A stretch of 14,700 nucleotides of DNA from Actinomycetota bacterium (GTDB taxonomy: Bacteria > Actinomycetota > Geothermincolia > Fen-727 > Anoxymicrobiaceae), in contig JAHIPE010000243.1 in NCBI GenBank assembly GCA_018894655.1, forward strand, positions 1 to 14,700. The letters are read 5' to 3'. The notes under the pieces are model-generated. The model had not been told where the DNA came from and ran no database searches. It saw nothing but the letters and a program-made list of their open reading frames with translations. A program made the position numbers and the translations under genes. Positions 8,201 through 13,744 of the stretch are shown here, piece by piece (positions within the stretch are counted from its first letter, which is position 1; the number at the start of each line of letters is the position of its first letter).

Positions 8201-8452
8201 CGCTGGTGGAATCCGGCCGTAGAGAACCAGGCCACCGACCGGGCGTTCCGGATCGGCCAGAAGAAGAACGTGCAGGTCTATAAGTACGTTTGCGCGGGAA
8301 CGATGGAGGAGCGCATCGACAAGATGATCGAGCAGAAGAAGGAGCTGGCCGAGAACGTGGTGGGCGCCGGGGAGAAGTGGTTGACCGAGTTCTCCACGGA
8401 ACAGTTGCGGGACGTCTTCACGCTATCGCGTGAGACGGTGGGGGAGGGGTAG
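5240..8452 (+). CDS. Snf2-family DEAD/DEAH-type helicase/translocase
   Basis: This is a 1070-residue bacterial Snf2/Rad54-like ATPase. The start is a TTG at 5240 with AAGGA ending 9 nt before it; the resulting N-terminus (MIALHGSWIDSGFHIWGE) is typical of the family. After a family-specific N-terminal region comes the Snf2 helicase-associated domain (about residues 465-560, LMGLDGIVDYDWEIAIGGE). RecA-like lobe 1 has Walker A DDMGLGKT at 617, the DEAQ box at 719 and motif III ALTGTPVENRLSELW. Lobe 2 has the LSLKAGGVGLNLTAA and WWNPAVENQATDRAFRIGQ motifs, with RIGQ at about 1004-1007. All catalytic motifs are intact, so it should be an active ATP-dependent dsDNA translocase in the cytoplasm. 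The SWIM gene follows after 3 nt. The cellular role of this pair is not established. Confidence 0.95.
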   Translation: MIALHGSWIDSGFHIWGEDSAFPRAAKKPPGRPPKVPKPRPHPFAAGASELRAALEALSGDSLLTSPEEAAAAGKGGDGSGDHLAELIAGLDKSEVRIWLPTDSLGPVFSPRLVRDEDDRPGVVKGIAPWLIPTVVLPPGLALEFLVYLPETVPPRIALGDSLRFWSLAADLALETLARQSFYPDLEVGEDGVRARWRLLSDDGSSLERVRLLADSFPPVCRAHLKDGNGESPVAMIDGFLEATSDAFVRRELARAGGFPKRRGRKPVVEPVFQRWLAAAVSDDTSIQGVPEKLAAFVDEFRGWTDMLHPGAGEAPLRTCFRLSPPTEPVEGKRSKGKKAAEPPWTVTFHLQAKDDRSLLVGADKVWKTRSKTATFLKRRIEDPQERLLEDLGSASRLFPALDKALASPRPVCCELATEEAYGFLRETAPLLEQSGFGVLVPPWWNKPSARPGVRLKVSPKDSAKGAGSGLMGLDGIVDYDWEIAIGGETISREEFESLASLKVPLVEVRGQWVELRPGEIESAIEFFEKQQAGKMTIAEAMRLGTGGEIAGTGIQVVGVEADGWLAGILGREGPGKKIAKIRSPKGFRGKLRPYQVKGLSWLAFLDSFGLGGCLADDMGLGKTIQLIALLLHERRGEGKKPGPTLLVCPMSVVENWRREVQRFAPSLSVMVHHGTERLSGKAFSREARGHDMVISTYALANRDREHLAVVRWERVALDEAQNIKNPSAKQTRAIRSLKAKRRVALTGTPVENRLSELWSIMEFLNPGYLGPAAEFRRNFALPIERYHQAERAEQLRKLVQPFVLRRLKTDSSVISDLPDKMEMKVFCNLTREQATLYEAVVKDMMQKIEESEGVERKGLVLATLTKLKQVLNHPAQFLQDGSDIPGRSGKLARLSEMLEEVLSEGERALVFTQYAEMGKMLKAYLQETFGREVLLLYGGTGKKAREEMVRRFQEEEDGGPPVFVLSLKAGGVGLNLTAACNVFHFDRWWNPAVENQATDRAFRIGQKKNVQVYKYVCAGTMEERIDKMIEQKKELAENVVGAGEKWLTEFSTEQLRDVFTLSRETVGEG

Positions 8453-8455
8453 CGC

Positions 8456-9337
8456 ATGTCAGACTGGGGTTACCGCGAGTACTACCCGCCGAGCCGCCCG
8501 AGGAAGGTGAAGGACGGCATCAAGTCGGAGAGCCGGCGTGGGAAGATAGGGGATACCTGGTGGTCGGATCGCTGGATAGAGGTGCTTGAGTCGTTCAACA
8601 TGGGCGCCCGGTTCAACAGGGGCAAGTCCTACGCCCGCAGTGGCCAGGTCATTAAGATAGAGATCGAGCCAGGGGAGGTCGAGGCGAGGGTCCAGGGGTC
8701 GCGGGCCAGGCCGTACACGGTCCTGATGAAGCTCAAGCCCCTGCCTGAGCACGACTGGGACAAGGTCACCGACGCCATGGCCTCCCAGGCGATCTTCGCC
8801 GCCAAGCTGCTGGCAGGCGAGATGCCCGCGAACATAGAGGACGCTTTCGATGAGGCGAAGGTCCCTCTCTTCCCCGGGAAGCGGGGCGACCTGGTCACCG
8901 ACTGCAGTTGCCCCGACTGGGCCAACCCCTGCAAGCACATCGCCGCGGTCTACTTTCTCCTGGCCGAGGAGTTCGACCGGGACCCGTTCATGATCTTCAA
9001 GCTGCGGGGCCGGACCAGGGACCAGATCGTGGAAGCTTTGCGGGGCAAGCGCATAGCGGCTCCGCAGGACGAAGAGGGTGCACGAGCGCCGAAGGACGCG
9101 GCGGTCGAGGAGGAGCCGTTTCCACCCCTGGAGGAGTGCACGGGCGGCTTCTGGTCCTGCGGCGGGGACATCGAGGGCTTCAGTGCGTGTCCGAAGCCCC
9201 CCGAGGTAGAGTTCGCGGTCCTCAAGCGCCTCGGTCCCTCGCCGTTCGCCGCCGGCAGCCGCGATTTCACCGAACTCCTCGAGCCCGTCTACGAACTCGT
9301 CAGCCGCAGGGCGATGGAGTTGGGGCTGGGGGAGTAG
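8456..9337 (+). CDS. SWIM zinc-finger protein, partner of the Snf2 helicase
   Basis: This 293-residue protein carries a SWIM finger at residues 150-161, CSCPDWANPCKH (C-x-C-x6-C-x-H), the zinc-binding module thought to bind DNA or proteins. The N-terminus (YYPPSRPRKVKDGIKSES..., then TWWSDRWIEVLE) is typical of bacterial SWIM proteins encoded beside Snf2 helicases. The region after about residue 190 is acidic and proline-containing, with a CGGDIEGFSACPKPPEVE stretch. The ATG lies 3 nt after the helicase stop, and its Shine-Dalgarno (GGGGAGGGG) is formed from the helicase 3' end, so the two are certainly cotranscribed and probably form one complex. The molecular function is unknown. Confidence 0.92.
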   Translation: MSDWGYREYYPPSRPRKVKDGIKSESRRGKIGDTWWSDRWIEVLESFNMGARFNRGKSYARSGQVIKIEIEPGEVEARVQGSRARPYTVLMKLKPLPEHDWDKVTDAMASQAIFAAKLLAGEMPANIEDAFDEAKVPLFPGKRGDLVTDCSCPDWANPCKHIAAVYFLLAEEFDRDPFMIFKLRGRTRDQIVEALRGKRIAAPQDEEGARAPKDAAVEEEPFPPLEECTGGFWSCGGDIEGFSACPKPPEVEFAVLKRLGPSPFAAGSRDFTELLEPVYELVSRRAMELGLGE

Positions 9338-9401
9338 GGTGCTTTCGGTCGCTCACCGGTCTTCCCTTCGCACCCGGGGCTACACCTGGAGGATCAGGTA
9401 T

Positions 9402-9441
9402 GCGAACCTTATCCAGGCGAAGGTTCGCCAACGGTCGTTGG
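9402..9441. promoter_or_regulatory. Two adjacent inverted repeats, candidate operator of the mazEF-like pair
   Basis: GCGAACCTT (9402-9410) and AAGGTTCGC (9420-9428) are perfect 9-bp arms around a 9-nt loop. Immediately next is the palindrome CCAACGGTCGTTGG (9428-9441), which overlaps the likely -35 area of the promoter ending at 9466. Antitoxins with a ribbon-helix-helix domain bind such palindromes to repress their own operon. With no T-tract, the first repeat is a poor intrinsic terminator for the SWIM operon, although a hairpin role in the RNA is possible. Confidence 0.5.
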
Positions 9442-9466
9442 AGGATTCGGCAGAGATATGTATAAT
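9438..9466 (+). promoter_or_regulatory. Promoter of the mazEF-like operon
   Basis: A perfect TATAAT lies at 9461-9466. The hexamer 17 nt upstream is TTGGAG (9438-9443), only 3 of 6 matches, so the promoter may be weak or regulated. The expected start near 9473 rules out the upstream GTG at 9472 as the normal start and supports GTG 9511. Confidence 0.5.
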
Positions 9467-9510
9467 AGTATGTGGAAGGCAATATACAATTAGTTGTGGA
9501 GGTATTTGAA

Positions 9511-9747
9511 GTGTCCAAGAAAGCAATACAGGTCCCAATAGATGAGTCACTCCTGCATGACCTTGATTTGAGGTCTGAAAAAGAGTCGGTCCCAAGAGCC
9601 GTCCTTATCAGAAAGGCTTGCAAGCAATACTTGGATGATGTGAAGAAGAAAGAACTCGAAAGACAGTGCGTTGAAGGTTATAAAAGGATTCCCGAGAGCA
9701 CGGAGATTGGAGAGACACAGGTCAAGATGCTTCCCGAGGAATGGTAG
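9511..9747 (+). CDS. Ribbon-helix-helix MazE-type antitoxin
   Basis: This is a 78-residue protein starting at GTG 9511, which follows TGGAGGT (9497-9503) by 7 nt; the longer frame from 9472 would begin at the transcription start and lacks a ribosome site. The N-terminus KKAIQVPID is the DNA-binding beta strand, followed by two helices (ESLLHDLDLRSEKE and PRAVLIRKACKQYLDD), the ribbon-helix-helix pattern of CopG/MazE antitoxins. The C-terminus, acidic and ending LPEEW, is the usual toxin-binding tail. It neutralises the downstream MazF-like RNase and probably represses the operon at the palindromes near 9402-9441. Its stop (9745-9747) ends 2 nt before the toxin ATG at 9750. Confidence 0.82.
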   Translation: MSKKAIQVPIDESLLHDLDLRSEKESVPRAVLIRKACKQYLDDVKKKELERQCVEGYKRIPESTEIGETQVKMLPEEW

Positions 9748-9749
9748 GA

Positions 9750-10070
9750 ATGCGGCGCGGAGAGGTTTGGTGGGTTGATTTCCCTGAACCGACAAGGAGG
9801 CGTCCGGCGGTTGTTCTAACAAGGGATTCCGCCTGTGGCGTGAGGAGTTCTCTTACCGTCGGGTCGATAACAGGGACTATCAGGTCTATTCCCGTGGAGG
9901 TTCCCCTGGGACCCGAACATGGTTTATCCGTGGAGTGTGTTGCGAATTTGGACGACATTTTGACAGTTCCAAAGAAATATTTCGACAAGAGAATCACTGT
10001 ACTGTCGGCTGTTGTTATGGAACAGGTAGAAAAAGCGATTGTCCTTGCTTTGGATATCAGAATAGATTAG
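9750..10070 (+). CDS. MazF/PemK-family endoribonuclease toxin
   Basis: This 106-residue protein begins MRRGEVWWVDFPEP, the classic MazF opening. R18 in RRPAVV and T41 in SITGTI are 23 residues apart, the same spacing as the catalytic R25 and T48 of Bacillus subtilis MazF, so the active site appears intact. The C-terminus (MEQVEKAIVLALDI) also fits. MazF toxins cleave mRNA or other RNA at short sequence motifs in the cytoplasm; the recognition sequence cannot be read from this. I prefer ATG 9750 over ATG 9741, because GAGGA (9736-9740) stands 9 nt before 9750 but directly abuts 9741. It is cotranscribed with the antitoxin gene just upstream. Confidence 0.9.
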   Translation: MRRGEVWWVDFPEPTRRRPAVVLTRDSACGVRSSLTVGSITGTIRSIPVEVPLGPEHGLSVECVANLDDILTVPKKYFDKRITVLSAVVMEQVEKAIVLALDIRID

Positions 10071-10080
10071 CGGTGCTTGG

Positions 10081-10130
10081 GGGCCATGGTAACTTTGAAC
10101 ACCGCGTTGCGGTCCCTTGTTCCTTGGCCC
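10081..10130. repeat. Long imperfect hairpin between mazF and the hicA region
   Basis: GGGCCA (10081-10086) pairs with TGGCCC (10125-10130) and the pairing extends imperfectly inwards (GGTAAC with the GTTCC side). In the centre ACCGC (10101-10105) pairs with GCGGT (10109-10113) over a 3-nt loop. There is no T-tract, so a classical terminator is doubtful. It lies where a mobile-element end or a structured RNA could remain, next to the tnpA remnant. Confidence 0.45.
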
Positions 10131-10146
10131 AGTCCGACAGTTTCAT
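10114..10146 (-). pseudogene. IS607-type tnpA (serine recombinase) 5' remnant
   Basis: The minus-strand ATG at 10146 opens MKLSDWAKEQG, the characteristic first residues of IS607-family TnpA (a MerR-like helix-turn-helix ahead of a serine recombinase; family members continue with ...TAYRWFKAG). Here homology stops after 11 codons and unrelated sequence follows. Two copies of CTGACTATA (10165-10173 and 10175-10183) lie about 20-40 bp upstream of the ATG, as expected for recombinase-binding repeats near an IS607 end. I read this as the left end of a deleted element. The match is short, so moderate confidence. Confidence 0.45.
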
Positions 10147-10164
10147 GAATATTATATCATAGGA

Positions 10165-10183
10165 CTGACTATATCTGACTATA
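10165..10183. repeat. Tandem 9-bp direct repeat (10-bp period) near the tnpA remnant
   Basis: CTGACTATA occurs at 10165-10173 and 10175-10183, one helical turn apart. IS607-type recombinases bind repeated motifs near element ends, so these may be transposase sites. The second copy contains the present stop codon of hicA. Confidence 0.5.
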
Positions 10184-10364
10184 CTACGGGCAACTGTTTG
10201 CAACCCCTGGCGACCTCGGGATGATTGGGCACTGACAGCGTGGCCAGGCTCCCTTCTTTCGTGAGGATAATATGCGAACCTCGTTGACGCGCCACATCCC
10301 AACCCAGGTGCTGGAACGCTTTCACCACCTCGGCGGGCCTGAGCACGGGCACCGGTTGGGCCAC
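10179..10364 (-). pseudogene. hicA: HicA-type mRNA interferase, 3' end apparently lost
   Basis: The 61-residue frame starts at GTG 10364, which overlaps the hicB stop by one nt (TAGTG). VPVLRPAEVVKAFQHLGWDVARQRGSHIIL matches the HicA dsRNA-binding-like fold, including the catalytic histidine in RGSH. After VPNHPEVARG the family normally continues with a final helix of the type TLRSIIRQAGL; here the frame reads CKQLPVV and stops. The change comes at AGGGG, and IS607-type elements insert at GG dinucleotides; a tnpA remnant lies about 35 bp beyond the stop. So the last helix was probably removed by element insertion. The shortened protein may be inactive, or a weakened toxin still bound by HicB. 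Confidence 0.7.
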
Positions 10365-10570
10365 TAGACTGCGACCTCGACCTCGCGGATGGGAATAGTC
10401 AGAGGCAGGTTCTTCTCGGCTCTCACCTCAAGGCAGTCCTTGATGGCCATACCGATATTTGCGATGGCTTCTTCCTCGGTCTTCCCCTGGCTTATGCACC
10501 CGGGGATGACAGGGCATTCCGAAATATGGATTCCGTCCTCATCCTGGAAGACAGTAATCGGGAATTTCAT
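10364..10570 (-). CDS. hicB: HicB-type antitoxin, small form lacking a DNA-binding domain
   Basis: This 68-residue protein starts MKFPITVFQDEDGIHISECP at ATG 10570, 5 codons inside a longer possible frame; GGAAGGGG lies about 5 nt before it. The degraded RNase H-like HicB fold is clear (FQDEDG, then CPVIPGCISQGKTEEEAIANIGMAIKDCL). It ends at IREVEVAV without the C-terminal ribbon-helix-helix or helix-turn-helix found in larger HicB proteins, so it should neutralise HicA but not bind DNA itself. Its start overlaps the stop of the Phd gene (ATGA) and its stop overlaps the hicA start by one nt. In this operon the Phd protein could supply DNA binding. Confidence 0.85.
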   Translation of the reverse strand: MKFPITVFQDEDGIHISECPVIPGCISQGKTEEEAIANIGMAIKDCLEVRAEKNLPLTIPIREVEVAV

Positions 10571-10731
10571 CCAAGCCCCTTCCATTCAGGGAGGGGTGGT
10601 TGACCGGTGATGGGGAAAATAATCGCGGTGGGAAAACCACTCCTGGTAATGAGGACCGGTCCACTGTTATCAAGATTATTAAGGACATCGGAAAAGTGTT
10701 CCTTTGCCTCTCTGACACCCAGCCGTTCCAC
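10567..10731 (-). CDS. Phd/YefM-type DNA-binding antitoxin domain (short form)
   Basis: This 54-residue protein starts at GTG 10731, which is preceded by AGGAGGT with ideal spacing; the upstream GTG at 10758 lies inside the operator palindrome and lacks a ribosome site. VERLGVREAKEHFSDVLNNL and GPVLITRSGFPTAIIFPI are diagnostic of the Phd/YefM N-terminal DNA-binding fold. The protein ends soon after (PEWKGLG), so the C-terminal toxin-binding tail of classical Phd (neutralising Doc) or YefM (neutralising YoeB) is absent, and no Doc or RelE-type toxin gene follows. Instead hicB starts at the ATGA overlap. It most likely autoregulates this operon at the 18-bp palindrome at 10752-10769. Confidence 0.82.
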   Translation of the reverse strand: MERLGVREAKEHFSDVLNNLDNSGPVLITRSGFPTAIIFPITGQPPLPEWKGLG

Positions 10732-10751
10732 TGGCCACCTCCTCTTATATA

Positions 10752-10769
10752 TAGTCACCTACGTGACTA
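10752..10769. promoter_or_regulatory. Perfect palindrome, candidate Phd operator
   Basis: TAGTCAC (10752-10758) and GTGACTA (10763-10769) are perfect 7-bp arms around a 4-nt centre. The site lies between the -10 box and the ribosome-binding site, over the predicted transcription start near 10764. Phd/YefM proteins recognise short palindromes in just this position. Confidence 0.6.
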
Positions 10770-10770
10770 C

Positions 10771-10779
10771 ATTATAACA
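10771..10779 (-). promoter_or_regulatory. Extended -10 promoter of the phd-hicB-hicA operon
   Basis: The minus strand reads TGTTATAAT (10779-10771), a perfect extended -10 element (TGnTATAAT). The -35 region 17 nt upstream (TTCTCT) is poor, as is common for extended -10 promoters. The predicted start is inside the adjacent palindrome. Confidence 0.6.
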
Positions 10780-10829
10780 TAACAGCATGGTGAAGAGAAT
10801 CGTTTCTTCGGGTATTGATGGGACGATGC

Positions 10830-12557
10830 CTACTTCGAGGCGGGCTCGAGCGCGGGCTCGCTGTAGGTGCAGTCCGGGTCCCACAGCAGCCACTGATCTA
10901 TTCCCGCGTTCTCGACCGCGTCTATCTGGCGGCGTACCATGTCCGGGGGGTAGGGGACCTTCAGACTGAAGTCCTGCAGCCACGGGCGCAGCCCGGCGGA
11001 CGTTCCCTTTATCGCCTTCTTGAAGTCCTCCATTGAGGCGGCGACGGTGTCACCGGGGTTGTGCTCGGGGCTCTTGATGTCGTACTCGCCGGGGTTGTAA
11101 TGTGACGGATAGACCATCGGGGACAGGTAGTCCACCCGTTCGGCGATGGCCTTCACGCTCTGGCCGATCCCCATGTCCCCCTGGTCGCTGGCGGTGAGAC
11201 CGAAGAGGTCCGCGGAAATGAAGACGTTGTAAGGGGCGAGTTGCTCCCTGGCGTACGCCAGGAAACCGTCGATCACCTCGACGGGGCTCCGGTCGTCCTT
11301 GCCGGGGTACAGGCAGGTGTCGGTGTTGCCGTCGGAGGGGAACCTCACGTAGTCGAACTGGATCTCGTTGAACCCGGCCTTCGCCGCGGCGACGGCCACG
11401 GCGATGTTGTAATCCCAGACCTCTTTCAAGTAGGGGTCGGCCCACTGGCCCTTGCCCCAGGGGCCGCCGTACTTGTCCTTGACGCCGAGGTCGGGTCGCG
11501 CACCGGCGAGTACGGGGTCCTTGAACGTTACCACGCGGCAGATGGTGTAGATGTCCTTACAGCGTATCCTGTCCACGCAGGCGTCCAGCTCGATGTAGTC
11601 GTTGGCGCTACCTATCTCCCGGGCCAGCTTGTTGTCGGTGTCAAACCCTATCTTGCCGTACTCGTCCTTGAGGTCTATCTGAAGGGCGTTCAGCTCGGTG
11701 CGCTCAACCAGCCCTATCATCTTGTCCAGGTCGGAGTCGCTGGCGGCGATGTAGAACGAGACATGTACCCCCCGTGCGGTTGGGGGCTTCTGGGTCACGA
11801 TGAAGGCGTTGGCCTCGTTTCCCGCCCTGTCGGTCGCGGTGATCTTCAGGCTATCCAACCGGTTGGTGATGGCTTTCCCCTTGAAGCTGCCGTTGGAGTC
11901 TACCGGGACGTCGCTGCCCTGGACCTTGACGGTGGCGTCCTTGTCGGTCTTACCCGAGAAGCTGACATCCACCTGGTCCGACTCCTTTTCTTGGGTCACC
12001 TTCTTGTTGGTAATGGTCAACTTGGGCGGGGAGGTGTCCACGGTGAAAGACCACTGGGCGGTCCTCTTGCCCATCAGGCCCCCGCCGCTCAGCACCACCT
12101 CGGCCTTGTGCTCACCGTCGGTCAGCCCCAGCTTGGCTGAGACGCTCTTGGACTTGACCGACGCGTCGGCGGTCACGTCCTTGCCGTCCACCTTGATCGA
12201 GACCTCTTTGGGCTCAACCGCCCGGCTGAACGTCGCCTTCACCTCCACTGCCGAGGTATTGATGGACGAGTCCGGTCCGGGGTTCAACCCCCCGACGGGC
12301 GACGGGTAGACAAAGAAGAAAAACCAGAACAGCAGGCTGATCACCGACACGAGCACCAGGCCGACTGCCAGGTGGATACCTCTTACCCGTTCCAACTGGC
12401 GCGACCAGGAGGCGGGAAGCGCCTTCTTGAGACGCGCACCACGGCCGCTCCCAGCGCGCTTCTGCCTCTCGAGGTCGGGGAAGGAGAGCTCCCTCTTCTT
12501 GCCCCCCAGGAGGATCTCGCGGCCGTGCTTATTGGTGAACTTTCGTTTTCTCGCCAT
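10830..12557 (-). CDS. Membrane-anchored DUF4015-type putative glycoside hydrolase
   Basis: This 575-residue protein starts at ATG 12557 with GGAG about 7 nt before it. Residues 1-60 are basic and cytoplasmic (MARKRKFTNK...). One membrane segment spans about 62-84 (AVGLVLVSVISLLFWFFFF), followed by an extracytoplasmic region. Residues about 90-250 look like two Ig-like beta domains (DGEHKAEVVLSGG, TDRAGNEANAFIV). Residues about 261-565 match the DUF4015 putative glycosidase barrel (GVHVSFYIAA, NALQIDLKDEYGKIGF, IQFDYVRFPSDG near 400, SADLFGLTASDQGDMGIGQ, SPMVYPSHY, LLWDPDCTY). It probably acts on cell-wall or exopolysaccharide glycans outside the membrane, but the substrate is unknown. It follows the deacetylase gene after 34 nt and is presumably cotranscribed with it. 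Confidence 0.88.
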   Translation of the reverse strand: MARKRKFTNKHGREILLGGKKRELSFPDLERQKRAGSGRGARLKKALPASWSRQLERVRGIHLAVGLVLVSVISLLFWFFFFVYPSPVGGLNPGPDSSINTSAVEVKATFSRAVEPKEVSIKVDGKDVTADASVKSKSVSAKLGLTDGEHKAEVVLSGGGLMGKRTAQWSFTVDTSPPKLTITNKKVTQEKESDQVDVSFSGKTDKDATVKVQGSDVPVDSNGSFKGKAITNRLDSLKITATDRAGNEANAFIVTQKPPTARGVHVSFYIAASDSDLDKMIGLVERTELNALQIDLKDEYGKIGFDTDNKLAREIGSANDYIELDACVDRIRCKDIYTICRVVTFKDPVLAGARPDLGVKDKYGGPWGKGQWADPYLKEVWDYNIAVAVAAAKAGFNEIQFDYVRFPSDGNTDTCLYPGKDDRSPVEVIDGFLAYAREQLAPYNVFISADLFGLTASDQGDMGIGQSVKAIAERVDYLSPMVYPSHYNPGEYDIKSPEHNPGDTVAASMEDFKKAIKGTSAGLRPWLQDFSLKVPYPPDMVRRQIDAVENAGIDQWLLWDPDCTYSEPALEPASK

Positions 12558-12591
12558 TCACATGCTCCGGTTTATCAGGCGGTACCGATGG

Positions 12592-13641
12592 CTAATACCC
12601 GACGAACTGCATGCCGGATGGAAGCTGGTCGGGCAGCAGGCGGGTCTTCATGTATGAGGGGGCGCAGACGGTCTCGGCGTTACCGTCGCTTATGTACCTG
12701 AGCTCGGGGTTCCTGTCGAAGAACCGCAGCCAGTAACCTGACCCGCTGGCGCCGGACCCGTCCTCGGGGTCGTAATCCATGGCCTGTATCCGCGGGAGCA
12801 GCTTGCCGGGGTTCTTGTAGTGGTACACAGGGTACATCGGGTTGGATCCCACCAGGAGGGACCAGTTGTTCTTGTACTTGATGCCGTCGTAGGAGCCCTC
12901 GTACATGAGCTCCTGGTTCTTGGGCACGGAGCCGTGGGGCAGGCACAACACGTCGACCTTCACTTCCGGGCTGATCTCCTTCATGTTCTTAACCGGAAGC
13001 GCTATCTCCTCCTGTACCTCCTCGTCGCTCAGGCGGCCCAGGGACGGGTGGTTGATGGTGTGGTTTCCCAGTTCGAAGCCGTTCTCCTCCAGGTAGTCGA
13101 CCTTTTTCTTCTTGTACTTGGGTTGGTCGAAGAGTTGGGGGAGGTAGTTGAACAGGGCCTTGTAACCGAAATCGGAGTGCTTCTTGTAGAACGCCTCCAT
13201 GATGCCCAGGGCGCATTCCGTGTCGAGAATGGTCTTTTCGCCTTCCTTGATGTAGCGGAACTGGCTCTCGGTGGAGTCGTCAAAGCTGAAGACGACGGGG
13301 GTGGTGCCCGCCGGGACGCTCGCCTTGCCGGTCACCAGGTCGTGGAATCTCACCAGGCGGTATCCCTTGTCGTACAGGGTCTCGAGGTCCTTCTTGAAGT
13401 TCTCGATGCTGCGGGTGTAGTCGCTCTCTTTCTCCAGGACCTGGTGGTACTCGAGGATCATGACCATGCCCATCTCGTTGGGCCGTATCCCTTTCTCGAG
13501 CAGCTTGTCGACCGACTCGACCTGCGTCTCATCACCGGCGGTAGAACCGCACCCAGCCCCGGCAAACGCGCATACAGCGGCGATGCAGAGCAGGACGCAT
13601 ATCATCCTCAACGGTTTTTTCAATGGTCTGTGAATCATCAT
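12592..13641 (-). CDS. Secreted/lipoprotein polysaccharide deacetylase (CE4 family)
   Basis: This 349-residue protein starts at ATG 13641 (or the adjacent ATG 13638); the longer frame from GTG 13692 would begin at the transcription start. The N-terminus has basic residues, a hydrophobic core and a possible but imperfect lipobox ending FAGAGC. The NodB-like deacetylase fold has FDD at 120-122 (metal-binding and catalytic aspartates) and HTINH at 194-198 (H-x3-H metal site). The usual RPPYG-type motif is replaced by CLPHGS, so the arginine is missing; activity is likely but not assured. CE4 enzymes remove acetyl groups from peptidoglycan or extracellular polysaccharide. It is the first gene of an operon with the DUF4015 gene. 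Confidence 0.9.
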   Translation of the reverse strand: MMIHRPLKKPLRMICVLLCIAAVCAFAGAGCGSTAGDETQVESVDKLLEKGIRPNEMGMVMILEYHQVLEKESDYTRSIENFKKDLETLYDKGYRLVRFHDLVTGKASVPAGTTPVVFSFDDSTESQFRYIKEGEKTILDTECALGIMEAFYKKHSDFGYKALFNYLPQLFDQPKYKKKKVDYLEENGFELGNHTINHPSLGRLSDEEVQEEIALPVKNMKEISPEVKVDVLCLPHGSVPKNQELMYEGSYDGIKYKNNWSLLVGSNPMYPVYHYKNPGKLLPRIQAMDYDPEDGSGASGSGYWLRFFDRNPELRYISDGNAETVCAPSYMKTRLLPDQLPSGMQFVGY

Positions 13642-13694
13642 TGTTCCAGGATAAATAAGGTGGTCAAAGGGCCTTTCGACAGCCTTGAGCACAT

Positions 13695-13723
13695 ATTATC
13701 CACTTTTTTGGGGAAATTGGCAA
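13695..13723 (-). promoter_or_regulatory. Promoter of the deacetylase-DUF4015 operon
   Basis: On the minus strand TTGCCA (13723-13718) and GATAAT (13700-13695) are exactly 17 nt apart, each 5 of 6 consensus. The start near 13688 leaves a leader of about 45 nt before ATG 13641 and excludes GTG 13692. Confidence 0.65.
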
Positions 13724-13744
13724 CGTATCCCTGGTAATATATGC

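Noticed and set aside
9402..9428. Intrinsic terminator after the SWIM gene
   Set aside because: The hairpin is strong but has no following T-tract, and it sits directly beside the mazEF promoter, so an operator role is more likely.
9472..9510. Upstream GTG start for the mazE-like gene
   Set aside because: It coincides with the predicted transcription start, whereas GTG 9511 has an ideal Shine-Dalgarno and gives the normal antitoxin N-terminus.
11241..12140. 299-codon plus-strand frame
   Set aside because: Antisense to the DUF4015 gene; low-complexity Gly/Val/Leu-rich translation typical of a shadow frame.
12820..13737. 305-codon plus-strand frame
   Set aside because: Antisense to the deacetylase gene, whose motifs are clear; the translation is low in complexity.
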